Of a stretch of DNA of 53,704 nt, positions 9,908-18,127 are shown piece by piece (the first letter of the stretch is position 1; each line of letters opens with the position of its first letter). The position numbers and the translations under genes were made by a program. The notes under the pieces were generated by a model. That model worked only from the letters and a program-made list of their open reading frames with translations, did not search any database and was not told where the DNA came from. Origin of the DNA: Klebsiella pneumoniae (GTDB lineage Bacteria > Pseudomonadota > Gammaproteobacteria > Pseudomonadales > CAMAPQ01); assembly GCA_945860125.1 (NCBI GenBank), contig CAMAPQ010000008.1, positions 1 to 53,704 on the forward strand. The letters run 5' to 3'.

Positions 9908-9984
9908 TGGTCGGGGTAGAGGGATTCGAACCCCCGACCCTCTGCTCCCAAAGCAGATGCGCTACCAAACTGCGCTATACCCCG
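9908..9984 (-). tRNA. tRNA-Pro (TGG)
   Basis: Cloverleaf on the minus strand: acceptor CGGGGTA pairs with TACCCCG, D arm GCGC/GCGC, anticodon stem TCTGC/GCAGA with loop TTTGGGA (anticodon TGG), T arm GGGGGTTCGAATCCC, encoded CCA. The order Pro-Arg-His, transcribed towards tig, matches the tRNA cluster next to tig in pseudomonads, there also with tRNA-Leu, which is not seen here. Confidence 0.97.
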
Positions 9985-10133
9985 TCATTTTCGAGTGTGC
10001 ATGATATAAACTAAAACATCAGACGTCAAACAAAAAATAGCATGAATTAAAAAACAATTTTCCAGATTAAAAAAGCCATAATAAAAGGCAATTTAATATC
10101 TTAAAAAAATATTCCGTATAAAATATGCATCGC

Positions 10134-10823
10134 CTACCATCCCATCATATCTTTCACAAAAGGAATTGTAATTTTGCGATGATTTGACAAAGAATCTCTT
10201 TCTAGTTTTTTAATAATCTGGACAAGAGTACTCATATCTCTTTGCCCTCTTGTTAAAATAAACTGGGCAACCTCATCACTCAACTCAAAACTTTTATGCA
10301 AAGCATACGCTTGCAAAGCACCTGTTTTTTGCTCATCCGTTAATGCCAACACCTCAAACACTAACATAGCCTGTATTCTGGAAATAAGATCTTGCAATAC
10401 AATAGGCAGCCGGTGAGGGACGCTATTAGCGCTGATTACAAGCCGACCACCTTTATCTCGCATCTCATTATACAAAGAAAATATCGCCTCTTCCCACAGC
10501 TTATCCCCCCCAATTGAATGCAAATCATCCAAGCAAATAATAGGGATATGAGAAATTTCTGCGAGCACTGATGGAGAATGAAGCTGTAACTCACTCAGCG
10601 GCAAGTAAACACTTAGTTTTTTATGATGTGATGCCTGATTACACAAAGCATTTAATAAATGCGTGCGGCCTACCCCTTTTGCACCCCATACAAAAACAAG
10701 ATGCTCACCTTTATCTGACGCCATATCTTTTAAGATATCGACCAAAAGAGCATTTGAGCCAGCACAAAATGACTCAAAATCAAGCCTATCAGATAAACCT
10801 AGCGCTAACGTTAATTGATTCAT
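10134..10823 (-). CDS. hda: DnaA regulatory inactivator Hda-like protein
   Basis: Hda is a DnaA paralogue made only of the AAA+ domain; with the DNA-loaded beta clamp it stimulates ATP hydrolysis by DnaA to prevent re-initiation. The product (about 229 residues from ATG 10823) keeps the DnaA-like AAA+ core with Walker A 'WGAKGVGRTHLL' (the GKT-type lysine is replaced by Arg-Thr, as is usual in Hda-like proteins), Walker B 'IICLDDLHSI' and sensor regions. The N-terminal 'MNQLTLALGL' supplies a clamp-binding motif of the QLxLxL type. I chose the ATG over an upstream GTG (10841) because it places that motif at the N-terminus. Confidence 0.92.
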   Translation of the reverse strand: MNQLTLALGLSDRLDFESFCAGSNALLVDILKDMASDKGEHLVFVWGAKGVGRTHLLNALCNQASHHKKLSVYLPLSELQLHSPSVLAEISHIPIICLDDLHSIGGDKLWEEAIFSLYNEMRDKGGRLVISANSVPHRLPIVLQDLISRIQAMLVFEVLALTDEQKTGALQAYALHKSFELSDEVAQFILTRGQRDMSTLVQIIKKLERDSLSNHRKITIPFVKDMMGW

Positions 10824-10871
10824 CTGCCTTAAAATTTCCACTGAACTTTATAATTATCCTGCTATCAAGTA

Positions 10872-10998
10872 TATACCCAAAGTAATTGGAATCACGGTGA
10901 GGCGGCAAAGGAGGAAACCCCATGAGCATAGATAAACTATGTGATTGGGGTGAGCGAGAGCTGCCAACAATGCCGCGGTTTCAAGTACGAAGGGTATA
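10872..10998 (+). repeat. ERIC/IRU-like element, copy 1 (127 bp)
   Basis: Starts TATACCCAAAG and ends CGAAGGGTATA. The centre contains ACCCCATGAGCATAG...CTATGTGATTGGGGT followed by GAGCGAGAGCTGCCAAC, the counterpart of the ERIC core of enteric bacteria (GAATCCCCAGGAGC...GTGACTGGGGTGAGCG...GCCAAC). It lies between hda and the PerM-family gene, starting 4 bp after the stop codon of the latter (read on the minus strand). Confidence 0.9.
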
Positions 10999-11002
10999 AA
11001 TC

Positions 11003-12067
11003 TCACTCAGAGTCATACCGCTTACCATACCAATCACTTGCCATGTATTTTTCATGTATCGCTCTAAAAGCAACAGCAAAAACAGCCATAGAAGGCAACG
11101 CAAGCAACATTCCCGTTATACCAAATAACTGCCCACCGGCCATAATTGAAAAAATAACAACCACCGGATGCAAACCAATACGATCACCCACCAACAAAGG
11201 CGTTAAAAGCGAGCTCTCCAAAAACTGCCCTATCATAAATACGACCAAAACATAAACAAAATGCTGCCAATCATTAAATTGAAAAAAAGCCGCTAAAAAA
11301 GCGCTAGACAATCCAACCGCAAAACCAAGATAAGGAATAATACTCGCCAAACCTGACAATAAACCAATTAAAAAAGCAAGACGAATACCTACAAACCATA
11401 AACCTACCGCATAAACAATGCCTAACGACAGCATGACTAATAACTGTCCTTTAAAAAAAGCTGACAATACTTCATTAGCTTCTTTTACAAACGAAACAGT
11501 CTTAACAATAAATCGTCTTGGAATTAAGTCGGCTGTTTTTTTTACGAGATAATCCCAATCTCGCAGAAGATAAAAAGTAACCACGGGAATCAAAACTGCA
11601 TTGCCTAACACCCCCAAAAAGAGCATGCCTGAATGCGTCATTTGAGAAAAAAAACCGCCTAACCAAGCACTTGATTTTAGTAAAGAGGCAGACAAGTCGA
11701 CATTTAAAAGATTTTTCTTAATGAAGACAGGGTTAATTGCAAATTTTTGCTGTAACCAAGGGAGTAACTCAACCTCAATCCAATTTAATGCAAAAGGAAT
11801 ACGCTCCTGAAGATAAGAAATCTGATCGCCCAAAACAGGAATAATTAAAATGAAACCAAGCAAAAAGAATAAAAATAATACGCTAAACACAACAAAAACA
11901 GAAAAACTTCGACCTAGTCGCTTTGTTTCCAACCAATCAACTAAAGGATCACCTAAGTAGGCAAAAAAAGCACCTAATAAAAAGGGAGCCAAAATAGACT
12001 GCAAAAGATAAATCAAACTAACCGAAACAGCAATTGCTAAAACAATCCAAAAAGAAGACATTTTCAT
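11003..12067 (-). CDS. AI-2E/PerM family permease
   Basis: Polytopic inner-membrane protein of the AI-2E transporter (PerM, YdgG/TqsA-like) superfamily, about 354 residues with roughly eight hydrophobic segments and the conserved pattern 'LPFLLGAFFAYLGDPLVDWL' at the N-terminus, 'PVVTFYLLRDWD' in the middle and the C-terminal 'IPYLGFAVGL' and 'GDRIGLHPVVVIFSIMAGG' blocks. Members export or exchange small solutes, but the substrate is not predictable. In many gammaproteobacteria this gene lies beside hda and purM, as here. ATG 12067 was chosen over upstream TTG codons. It is 41 bp after the phosphatidyltransferase gene, so likely co-transcribed. Confidence 0.88.
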   Translation of the reverse strand: MKMSSFWIVLAIAVSVSLIYLLQSILAPFLLGAFFAYLGDPLVDWLETKRLGRSFSVFVVFSVLFLFFLLGFILIIPVLGDQISYLQERIPFALNWIEVELLPWLQQKFAINPVFIKKNLLNVDLSASLLKSSAWLGGFFSQMTHSGMLFLGVLGNAVLIPVVTFYLLRDWDYLVKKTADLIPRRFIVKTVSFVKEANEVLSAFFKGQLLVMLSLGIVYAVGLWFVGIRLAFLIGLLSGLASIIPYLGFAVGLSSAFLAAFFQFNDWQHFVYVLVVFMIGQFLESSLLTPLLVGDRIGLHPVVVIFSIMAGGQLFGITGMLLALPSMAVFAVAFRAIHEKYMASDWYGKRYDSE

Positions 12068-12108
12068 ACTCAAGCCCCAAAATATAATCAACAATCAAGC
12101 TGAAGCGA

Positions 12109-12657
12109 TTACTCTTTGAGATCAATCCATTTTTTTGACCAAACAAAAATATATAGAATGCCACTTAAAAGACATAAAAACAGCGTGGCCCACTGCAAAA
12201 AAATCATTGAAAAATCAATCTGAGAAAACCCCATCGCAGATAAGATAGTTGCCATAATCAATAGCATTTGCGAAAACGCACATGCCTTACCACTTCTCAA
12301 AGGATCTATTTCAAGCGAACCTACCAGCACCCTAAAAAGCAATGCCCCTACTAGAATCACACCATCTCTCACCAAAATAACGATAAGACACCACAGCGGA
12401 AACAGATCAATTAACCACAATACAACCGAAGCAGAAACTAACAAACACAGATCTGAAACAGGATCAAGAATCGCGCCCAAAATGCTAGCCCAGCCAAATC
12501 GTCTAGCTAAAAAACCATCCAAACCATCTGTCAGGCTTGCAATACCGAATAAAATCAACGTCATTTTAAATTGATGCGTAAATAGGGCGGAAATAATAAA
12601 GGGAACCAAACACAGCCTGAAAATAGTTAATGCATTAGGCAAATAACGCCAGCTCAT
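12109..12657 (-). CDS. CDP-alcohol phosphatidyltransferase family protein
   Basis: Integral membrane enzyme of the family that transfers a phosphatidyl group from CDP-diacylglycerol to an alcohol. The full catalytic signature D-x2-D-G-x2-A-R-x8-G-x3-D-x3-D is visible at about residues 43-69 ('DGLDGFLARRFG...GAILDPVSD'). At 182 residues with about five to six membrane segments it is similar in size to PgsA (phosphatidylglycerophosphate synthase), but the conserved neighbourhood with hda/perM/DUF2066/purM marks a separate paralogue in other gammaproteobacteria. It starts 2 bp after the DUF2066 stop codon, implying one operon. Confidence 0.85.
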   Translation of the reverse strand: MSWRYLPNALTIFRLCLVPFIISALFTHQFKMTLILFGIASLTDGLDGFLARRFGWASILGAILDPVSDLCLLVSASVVLWLIDLFPLWCLIVILVRDGVILVGALLFRVLVGSLEIDPLRSGKACAFSQMLLIMATILSAMGFSQIDFSMIFLQWATLFLCLLSGILYIFVWSKKWIDLKE

Positions 12658-12659
12658 CC

Positions 12660-13823
12660 TTAATTATGCCTCTTATTCCATTCATAAATTAATGCAGTCG
12701 ATTCAGGCGCACCTGTTAATGTACCAGCAGGCTCGCCAATAGAAAGCTTAGCCTCTACTTGGTTTTCAACCCTTACTTCAATCGGCAAAAATCTACCAGA
12801 GGTTTCAACTTGTCGCTTAAAATCAGCTAATTCCCCTTGCAAAATTAAGCTATAGAACACACTGTTTTCAGTCACTCGCTGAAGCTTGCTGCTTTTAACT
12901 AAAGAAAAAGAGCTTAAATTCTCATTTATGCTAAAAAAATCGTAGAAATGACTTACACCCTTAACTTCAAACAATACAGTAGATTCTATACCAGAATTTA
13001 AAATAGCCGCATAACTTGCAACCAAAGGATCTGTAACATGATCAATCACATTCTGCGCCAAAAGGGTTAAATCCTGCACAGATTGAATCTGAAATTCGCC
13101 GAACTTTTCATTTCGGTCAATCACGCGCCAACGAAAACGCTGACCTTGCTCAGGCAAAGAAGATACAGAGCCTACCACAATAATATCAGCCGCATAACGC
13201 TTTGAGGCTTCTTTTAAAATATCCTCCCCCCCCACGCCAATATTTAACAGAAGATCAGCACTCATTCGATTATTTTCTTCAAGATCCATTAAAGGAAAAA
13301 CAACAGGTAAACCCCGAAAAGAAGCTGCACGAAGTATGGCTTCTTTTAAAGGGTGGGATTCACTATCTTGCAGAATAACAGGACGAATACCTTCTTTAGT
13401 TTTATCTGCCTCAACACACCAAAAAATAACTAAAGGCCGCACCATACTCCAAATAGGCAACTGACTATCCTTCATTTTTTGAGTGAGCGCGACAAGATCA
13501 ACTTTAACAACCATTTTTTCAATTGCCGTGTTTGCATCAGCACCAAGACCTGACTCAAAATGATACTGCGCTATCAATGATTCTGGATCGGTCAATATTG
13601 CTTTAAATGCACTGTTATAACCTATCTTTTTATCACCTGAGATTTTAACAGCAATATTTGTTATGGCCTGACGAAACACAGCAACTCTCTGCTTTTCATC
13701 TCTTCCTGCCACAATCAGCTCTGTTGTATCAATATGATCAATACGCAACTGAGCATAAACAACCTGAACATTAATTAACAAGAAAAAAAATAACCCCTTT
13801 ATACAGAACAAATGTTGCTTCAT
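12660..13823 (-). CDS. DUF2066 domain-containing exported protein
   Basis: A 387-residue protein with an N-terminal signal peptide (hydrophobic core about 8-22, 'VVYAQ' cleavage region), followed by the DUF2066 domain typical of the gene next to purM in gammaproteobacteria: the 'AVFRQAITNIAVKISGD' start, 'LPIWSMVRPLVIFW' block and 'ADIIVVGSV' segment. Function is unknown; a periplasmic or envelope role is inferred from the signal peptide. The ATG at 13823 is preferred to an in-frame TTG at 13832. It is the first gene of the minus-strand run towards hda. Confidence 0.82.
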   Translation of the reverse strand: MKQHLFCIKGLFFFLLINVQVVYAQLRIDHIDTTELIVAGRDEKQRVAVFRQAITNIAVKISGDKKIGYNSAFKAILTDPESLIAQYHFESGLGADANTAIEKMVVKVDLVALTQKMKDSQLPIWSMVRPLVIFWCVEADKTKEGIRPVILQDSESHPLKEAILRAASFRGLPVVFPLMDLEENNRMSADLLLNIGVGGEDILKEASKRYAADIIVVGSVSSLPEQGQRFRWRVIDRNEKFGEFQIQSVQDLTLLAQNVIDHVTDPLVASYAAILNSGIESTVLFEVKGVSHFYDFFSINENLSSFSLVKSSKLQRVTENSVFYSLILQGELADFKRQVETSGRFLPIEVRVENQVEAKLSIGEPAGTLTGAPESTALIYEWNKRHN

Positions 13824-13859
13824 GAGTTTCAATTACCTTAGTATTTCCCTTAACTATTT

Positions 13860-13962
13860 TAGGACTTACGCAGAATTGTTCCAGCAAGACGTCCTGACGA
13901 AGAGAGTACACGCTGTACGGCGAGGCAGGACAACAAAGCTGGGCGATTTTGCGTAAGTCCTA
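13860..13962. repeat. 103-bp palindromic repeat (TAGGACTTACGCA family), copy A
   Basis: Begins TAGGACTTACGCA and ends TGCGTAAGTCCTA, with an imperfect palindrome across its whole length (inner arms TTGTTCCAGCAAGACGTCCT and AGGACAACAAAGCTGGG region). A second copy of exactly the same length is at 41442-41544. No coding capacity. MITE-like by size, terminal inverted repeats and dispersal; the parent transposase is not in the window. Confidence 0.85.
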
Positions 13963-14339
13963 CATTTTAAAAAACATTTAAATACAGCGCATCATAATAA
14001 TACATTAAGAAACGTCAGGTTTTTTTACATATAAAATAACCCAAAAAAATAAGGTGAATTTCTTCATTACACCAGAAAATTAAGCATAAAAAACAAATAA
14101 AAACTTTTTTCATTAAAAAATGATACGTTAAAAATAGCTTATAACTGTCAGCTTTTTTTCCACTGAAATAATTTAGCTCCCCTTAAAAATTAACAGCCCA
14201 TGAAAAAAATAGAGAGATGGTGATTTATTCACCAAATAAAGGACAAAAAATAAACAAAAAATGCTTTTTTTACCGCTAAAAAAATAAAAAATGAGAAAAA
14301 AAATAAAAGGTTTAAATCTTGCTATATCAAGATTTGATG

Positions 14340-14421
14340 TATGCCCAAAGTGATTGGAATCACGCTGAGGCGGCTAAGGGAGGGAACCCCATGAACATAG
14401 ATAAACTATGTGATTTTGATG
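14340..14421 (+). repeat. ERIC/IRU-like element, copy 2 (truncated)
   Basis: Matches the first about 80 bp of the other copies (TATGCCCAAAGTGATTGG start, then the GAACCCCATGAACATAG...CTATGTGATT core) and then loses similarity: the GGGGTGAGCG...GCCAAC half and the GGGTATA end are missing. It ends about 60 bp before the start of the PEP-CTERM-like gene, so it may lie in that gene's promoter or leader. Confidence 0.8.
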
Positions 14422-14483
14422 AATGTGCATCACAGTGAAAATGTTTAGCTACAATAATTTAATTACTTTTTGAGGAGAAAAAT

Positions 14484-15110
14484 ATGTCTTTGATCATGTT
14501 AAGAAAAAGGCAAAATGCCGGACTATCAAGCATACTGATGATCGTCTGCCTGTATTTTGCGACGGCTTTTAATTTAGCGAACGCAATCCCTACGCTTAGT
14601 TTTGAGCTGCCTGCTCAAACTATTATGCAGGGCGACTCTACCGCTGTTGATCTTGTTATTTCAGGATTAGACGGCAAAACTCTAAATTTGGGTAGATTTT
14701 ATTTTGATATGTCTTTTGATAGCAGCGTCTTAGCGCTAACATCATTTTCATTTGGTAAAATGCTCAATAATCCTTTAAATCCTCTAACTCCTTCAGTTCA
14801 GTTTCTAAGCTTGTCTTCAGGGCTTGCGACGATTTCTGAGACGTCCTTAAGAAGTAAAAGCACCATTCAAAATGGTCAGCCTAATTCTTTTATTCTAGGA
14901 ACGTTTGAGTTTTTAGGTCATTCGATTGGAAGCTCTTTATTGGCCTTGAGCAACATTACTTTAGCTAATGAAAATGGCCAAAGCTTAAACTTTGCTTCTA
15001 GCACAGGGCTAATCAATGTTGAAGGTAATTCAGTACCTGCACCTGGGGCGCTGATTTTATTTATTCTGGGGCTTGCCGGACTTTCACTCTCTCGCAGATT
15101 TTCTCGTTAA
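14484..15110 (+). CDS. Exported cohesin-like protein with PEP-CTERM-like sorting tail
   Basis: A 208-residue secreted protein. Residues 1-34 form a signal peptide ending 'NLANA'. Residues about 36-175 look like the cohesin-type beta-sandwich seen in many PEP-CTERM proteins ('LGRFYFDMSFDSSVLALTSFSFG', 'FILGTFEFLG'). The C-terminus (184-208) has the tripartite sorting signal: a V-P-A-P-G motif, a hydrophobic stretch and a terminal arginine cluster (SRRFSR). In other bacteria such tails are recognised by an exosortase (EpsH/XrtA) and the proteins are linked to exopolysaccharide production; no exosortase is in the window. GAGGAG sits 6 nt before the ATG. It interrupts the usual DUF2066-purM neighbourhood, suggesting insertion. 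Confidence 0.75.
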   Translation: MSLIMLRKRQNAGLSSILMIVCLYFATAFNLANAIPTLSFELPAQTIMQGDSTAVDLVISGLDGKTLNLGRFYFDMSFDSSVLALTSFSFGKMLNNPLNPLTPSVQFLSLSSGLATISETSLRSKSTIQNGQPNSFILGTFEFLGHSIGSSLLALSNITLANENGQSLNFASSTGLINVEGNSVPAPGALILFILGLAGLSLSRRFSR

Positions 15111-15121
15111 GATCTGATTTT

Positions 15122-15148
15122 GCCGTCCTCTTTTTCTAAGGGGACGGC
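15122..15148 (+). terminator. Hairpin after the PEP-CTERM-like gene
   Basis: GCCGTCC (15122-15128) pairs with GGACGGC (15142-15148), 7 GC-rich base pairs, 12 bp after the stop codon. The following sequence is only moderately T-rich (TTCTGCTCCATTTCT), so termination may be weak. Confidence 0.55.
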
Positions 15149-15319
15149 TTCTGCTCCATTTCTGAGCTAGATTCTTCCTAGCCACTATTTTATTCCTAGA
15201 TAATAAGTATCTTCAAATTAAATGGGATTTTTGTACTCACAAATAAGCATCACTTGTCTTTTGGTAGTGTATTTCCTAGAATCTGCCAGTTCCCATCAGC
15301 TTCAACGGATTCTCCTCAC

Positions 15320-16456
15320 ATGAATGATCATAATCAAGATAATGCACATGAATTTAATATCACTTCATCAACACAAAGTGATGATCATTCCCCTTTATCT
15401 TATCGTGCAGCGGGTGTTGATATAGACGCAGGCGACGAGCTTGTTTCGCGCATTAAACCCTACGCCCAAAAAACAAAACGTAAAGAAGTACTCGGGCATC
15501 TTGGTGGTTTTGGCGCTCATGTTGCCATTCCTGCAGGCTATCGGGAACCTATTTTAGTTTCTGGCACAGATGGCGTTGGCACTAAATTACGATTAGCGAT
15601 AGAGACACGTCAGCACGAAACAATCGGCATTGATTTAGTTGCAATGTGCGTTAATGACATTTTAGTTAGTGGTGCTGAACCTTTATTTTTTCTTGACTAC
15701 TATGCAACAGGTAAATTAGATGTTGATACGGCTGAAAAAGTAATTAAAGGCATTGCTGAAGGCTGCTTATTAGCAGGGTGCGCATTAGTCGGCGGAGAAA
15801 CAGCTGAGATGCCAGGGCATTATTCTGGTGAAGATTATGATCTTGCTGGTTTTTGTGTTGGCGTTGTTGAAAAAAGCGAAACAATTACAGGAAAATCGAT
15901 TCAAAGTGGTGATGCGCTGATTGCACTCGCCTCTTCTGGTCCGCACTCCAATGGTTACTCACTCATTAGAAAAATACTAGCAAGAGAAACCAATCTTGAT
16001 CAAATACTCGATGGCAAACCTCTCTTAGAAAGACTCATGACGCCCACCCGTATCTACGTGAAAAGTATCATGAAGACGCTCAAGCTCACCCCAATCAAAG
16101 GGATGGCTCACATCACAGGCGGCGGCATTAGTGAAAATCTGCCACGCATTCTGCCCGACAACATGAAAGCAATTATTCAAGAAACATCATGGGTGTGGCC
16201 TGACGTATTCAAGTGGTTACAAAAAACAGGTAACGTTGAAAAAAGTGAAATGTTACGCACGTTTAACTGCGGTGTTGGATTAATTTTATGCGTGTCATCT
16301 GACAAGATAGAACAAACACTCAAGATACTCACAGAACAAGGTGAAAAAGCATGGTTAATAGGCCATATTGCACCACAAACAAGTGAAGATGAAAAATCTG
16401 ATAATGTTGTCTATACCCAAAGCAATTGGAATCACGGGGAGGCGGCAAGCAAGTAA
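15320..16456 (+). CDS. purM: Phosphoribosylformylglycinamidine cyclo-ligase (AIR synthetase)
   Basis: Fifth step of purine synthesis: ATP-dependent ring closure of FGAM to AIR in the cytoplasm. From ATG 15320 the product is 378 residues; the conserved enzyme begins at '[16 protein letters not shown]', so the first about 30 residues are a polar extension and the exact start is uncertain. Family motifs are complete: 'GTDGVGTKL', '[18 protein letters not shown]', '[11 protein letters not shown]' and the C-terminal '[15 protein letters not shown]'. The last about 15 codons and the TAA stop lie inside an ERIC-like element beginning at 16412, so the native C-terminus has been replaced by element-encoded residues. 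purN follows. Confidence 0.95.
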   Translation: MNDHNQDNAHEFNITSSTQSDDHSPLSYRAAGVDIDAGDELVSRIKPYAQKTKRKEVLGHLGGFGAHVAIPAGYREPILVSGTDGVGTKLRLAIETRQHETIGIDLVAMCVNDILVSGAEPLFFLDYYATGKLDVDTAEKVIKGIAEGCLLAGCALVGGETAEMPGHYSGEDYDLAGFCVGVVEKSETITGKSIQSGDALIALASSGPHSNGYSLIRKILARETNLDQILDGKPLLERLMTPTRIYVKSIMKTLKLTPIKGMAHITGGGISENLPRILPDNMKAIIQETSWVWPDVFKWLQKTGNVEKSEMLRTFNCGVGLILCVSSDKIEQTLKILTEQGEKAWLIGHIAPQTSEDEKSDNVVYTQSNWNHGEAASK

Positions 16457-16538
16457 ACCCCATGAGCATAGATAAACTATGTGATTGGGGTGAATGAGCG
16501 CTGCCAACAATGCTGTGGTTTCAAGTACGAAGGGTATA
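16412..16538 (+). repeat. ERIC/IRU-like element, copy 3 (127 bp), overlapping the purM 3' end
   Basis: TATACCCAAAG...AGGGTATA with the same core as copy 1. It starts inside purM, encodes the last about 15 residues and stop codon (TAA 16454-16456), and ends 8 bp before the presumed purN ATG. As in enteric ERIC elements it reads at a TA dinucleotide at each end. Confidence 0.92.
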
Positions 16539-16546
16539 CTGTTAGC

Positions 16547-17323
16547 ATGATGACTACTCATTTTATAAATGATGCTAAACATACAGAAAATTTTTTATCC
16601 CCTGCCCGCTTAATTATTCTGATATCAGGTAATGGTAGTAATCTTCAGGCCATAATTGATGCTTGTCATCAAAAATGGCTTAGGGCAAATATTGAAATGG
16701 TGATCAGTAATGAGCCTCATGCCTATGGTTTGGTGCGAGCAAAAGAAGCAGGGCTTCGTACTGAGGTTATTCCCCATAGCGCATTTTCATCACGAGCAGA
16801 ATTTGAAAAAGAATTAATCAATGTAACGCAAACTATCTCGCCCTGCTATATTGTTCTGGCAGGTTTTATGCGAATTTTAACGCCACTTTTTATTAATACT
16901 TTTAAAAATAGGCTGATTAACATTCACCCTTCTCTTTTACCAAAGTATCAAGGATTACACACCCATAAGCGGGCACTAAACGATCACGAGACGGAACACG
17001 GCTGTAGCGTACATCTGGTCACAGAAGAATTAGATTCAGGTCTTATTATTGGACAAGCAAAAACGAAAATTGAAGCGCATGACACATTAGAAAGCTTACA
17101 AAATAAAGTGCATCTACTGGAACATAAGCTTTACCCGCTTTGTCTTAAGTTTTTAATAGAAAGAACGCCTATTTTTTCAGATAAAGACTGCTCACCTAAC
17201 CTTAACGATTTCTTAAAAGAAAAGGCGTTATCGCTAACAAATCAACCAGACCATTTCACCGCCAAAAGTACGATTGCCTTTAATGAGAATGAACTTAGCT
17301 GGATTTATGAAAATATTATTTAA
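16547..17323 (+). CDS. purN: Phosphoribosylglycinamide formyltransferase
   Basis: Transfers a formyl group from 10-formyl-THF to GAR in purine synthesis. The family core is intact: 'LISGNGSNLQAIID' near the N-terminus, 'VLAGFMRILTPLFI', the catalytic block 'NIHPSLLPKYQGLHTHKRAL' and 'HGCSVHLVTEELDSGLIIGQ'. From ATG 16547 the product is 258 residues, against about 210 in E. coli; about 25-45 extra residues form an unusual C-terminal tail. An in-frame start further upstream (16481) would lie inside the ERIC-like element and is not believed. No clear ribosome binding site remains before the ATG, perhaps because the element replaced it. It overlaps the next gene by 17 bp. Confidence 0.94.
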   Translation: MMTTHFINDAKHTENFLSPARLIILISGNGSNLQAIIDACHQKWLRANIEMVISNEPHAYGLVRAKEAGLRTEVIPHSAFSSRAEFEKELINVTQTISPCYIVLAGFMRILTPLFINTFKNRLINIHPSLLPKYQGLHTHKRALNDHETEHGCSVHLVTEELDSGLIIGQAKTKIEAHDTLESLQNKVHLLEHKLYPLCLKFLIERTPIFSDKDCSPNLNDFLKEKALSLTNQPDHFTAKSTIAFNENELSWIYENII

Positions 17324-18077
17324 TACCTTATTCGCAACGAAGTATGCTGTTACCCTTAGAAAATATACGTCTATTCTTTCTGTCTTTATCGTTGGAATTA
17401 TGTCTGTGATACCTAGCATCTCTCATGCTGTCAATGAAAAAGATATTTTAAACTGCCCTCAACCTAAACCCTTTTCGGCAGAATACTATACACCGCGATC
17501 ACTCCCCATTCGGGGCAATGTTAAAATTCAGCTTATCGCTTTAAAAGAGCCTAATCATTATTACTATGAATCTAAAGTCTCTGCTTTGTGGCAAACACAA
17601 ACGGAGTCTTCACATTTAGTTTGGGGGCCAGGTGAGTTTTTTATAAAATCTTATTATTCTGAACGAAAAGGCTTTGGAAAAAAGAAAGAAAATAAAATCA
17701 TTTTTGATCAAAATAAAAAGAAGATGACTTATTATAAAGATGATCAAATAGTTGAAAAAGAACTACCTTCTTTTATTGTTGATACACTCAGCGAACAATT
17801 GCTTGTATCGTGCCTTGTTAAAAAAGGTTATACAAACTTTGAGATTCCCACCTTTACAAAAGGAGAGCTGGCACCGCATAGCTTTAAAGTCGTCAAAGAG
17901 GAAAAAATAAAAACAGGTGAAGGCTCTATTGCAACTTATAAAGTAGAAAAAATACATAGAAGCACAGAACGAACGACAATATTGTGGCTGTCAAAAGAAC
18001 ATCCTTACTTAATCGTTAAAATTGAACAAAACGATAATCGTAAAAAATATTCAATTCTTCTTGATAAACTTCTTTAA
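17307..18077 (+). CDS. DUF3108 domain-containing exported protein
   Basis: About 256 residues from ATG 17307, which overlaps the end of purN. The N-terminus has a basic start and a hydrophobic stretch ending 'SISHAVNEKD', a likely signal peptide. The rest resembles DUF3108: 'FSAEYYTPRSLPIRGNVKIQL', 'SYYSERKGFG' and 'YKVEKIHR...TTILWLSKEHPYLIVKIEQ'. This domain family is commonly found after purN in gammaproteobacteria and is predicted to be periplasmic; its function is unknown. The gene is convergent with pheA. Confidence 0.82.
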   Translation: MKILFNTLFATKYAVTLRKYTSILSVFIVGIMSVIPSISHAVNEKDILNCPQPKPFSAEYYTPRSLPIRGNVKIQLIALKEPNHYYYESKVSALWQTQTESSHLVWGPGEFFIKSYYSERKGFGKKKENKIIFDQNKKKMTYYKDDQIVEKELPSFIVDTLSEQLLVSCLVKKGYTNFEIPTFTKGELAPHSFKVVKEEKIKTGEGSIATYKVEKIHRSTERTTILWLSKEHPYLIVKIEQNDNRKKYSILLDKLL

Positions 18078-18100
18078 TCAGAAATTTTTTTAATTGTAAA

Positions 18101-18127
18101 TTATCCTAAACCACGGCTTTAGGATAA
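18101..18127 (-). terminator. Hairpin overlapping the pheA stop codon
   Basis: TTATCCTAAA (18101-18110) and TTTAGGATAA (18118-18127) form a perfect 10-bp stem with a 7-nt loop. On the minus strand it contains the last seven codons' worth of pheA including the TAG stop and is followed by an A/T-rich run with short T-tracts. It lies at the convergent end of the DUF3108 gene and pheA and may terminate both. Confidence 0.6.

Larger units (their letters stand above)
13824..14483. other. 660-bp intergenic region rich in repeats
   Basis: Divergent region between the DUF2066 gene and the PEP-CTERM-like gene. It holds one full copy of the 103-bp palindromic repeat, a truncated ERIC-like copy, and between them about 375 bp of very A+T-rich sequence with many A- and T-runs but no recognisable gene. 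Promoters for both flanking genes must be here; none is clear enough to assign. Confidence 0.5.

Noticed and set aside
16355-16582. 75-codon minus-strand frame across purM end and ERIC-like copy 3
   Set aside because: It is read mostly from the repeat and the antisense of purM.
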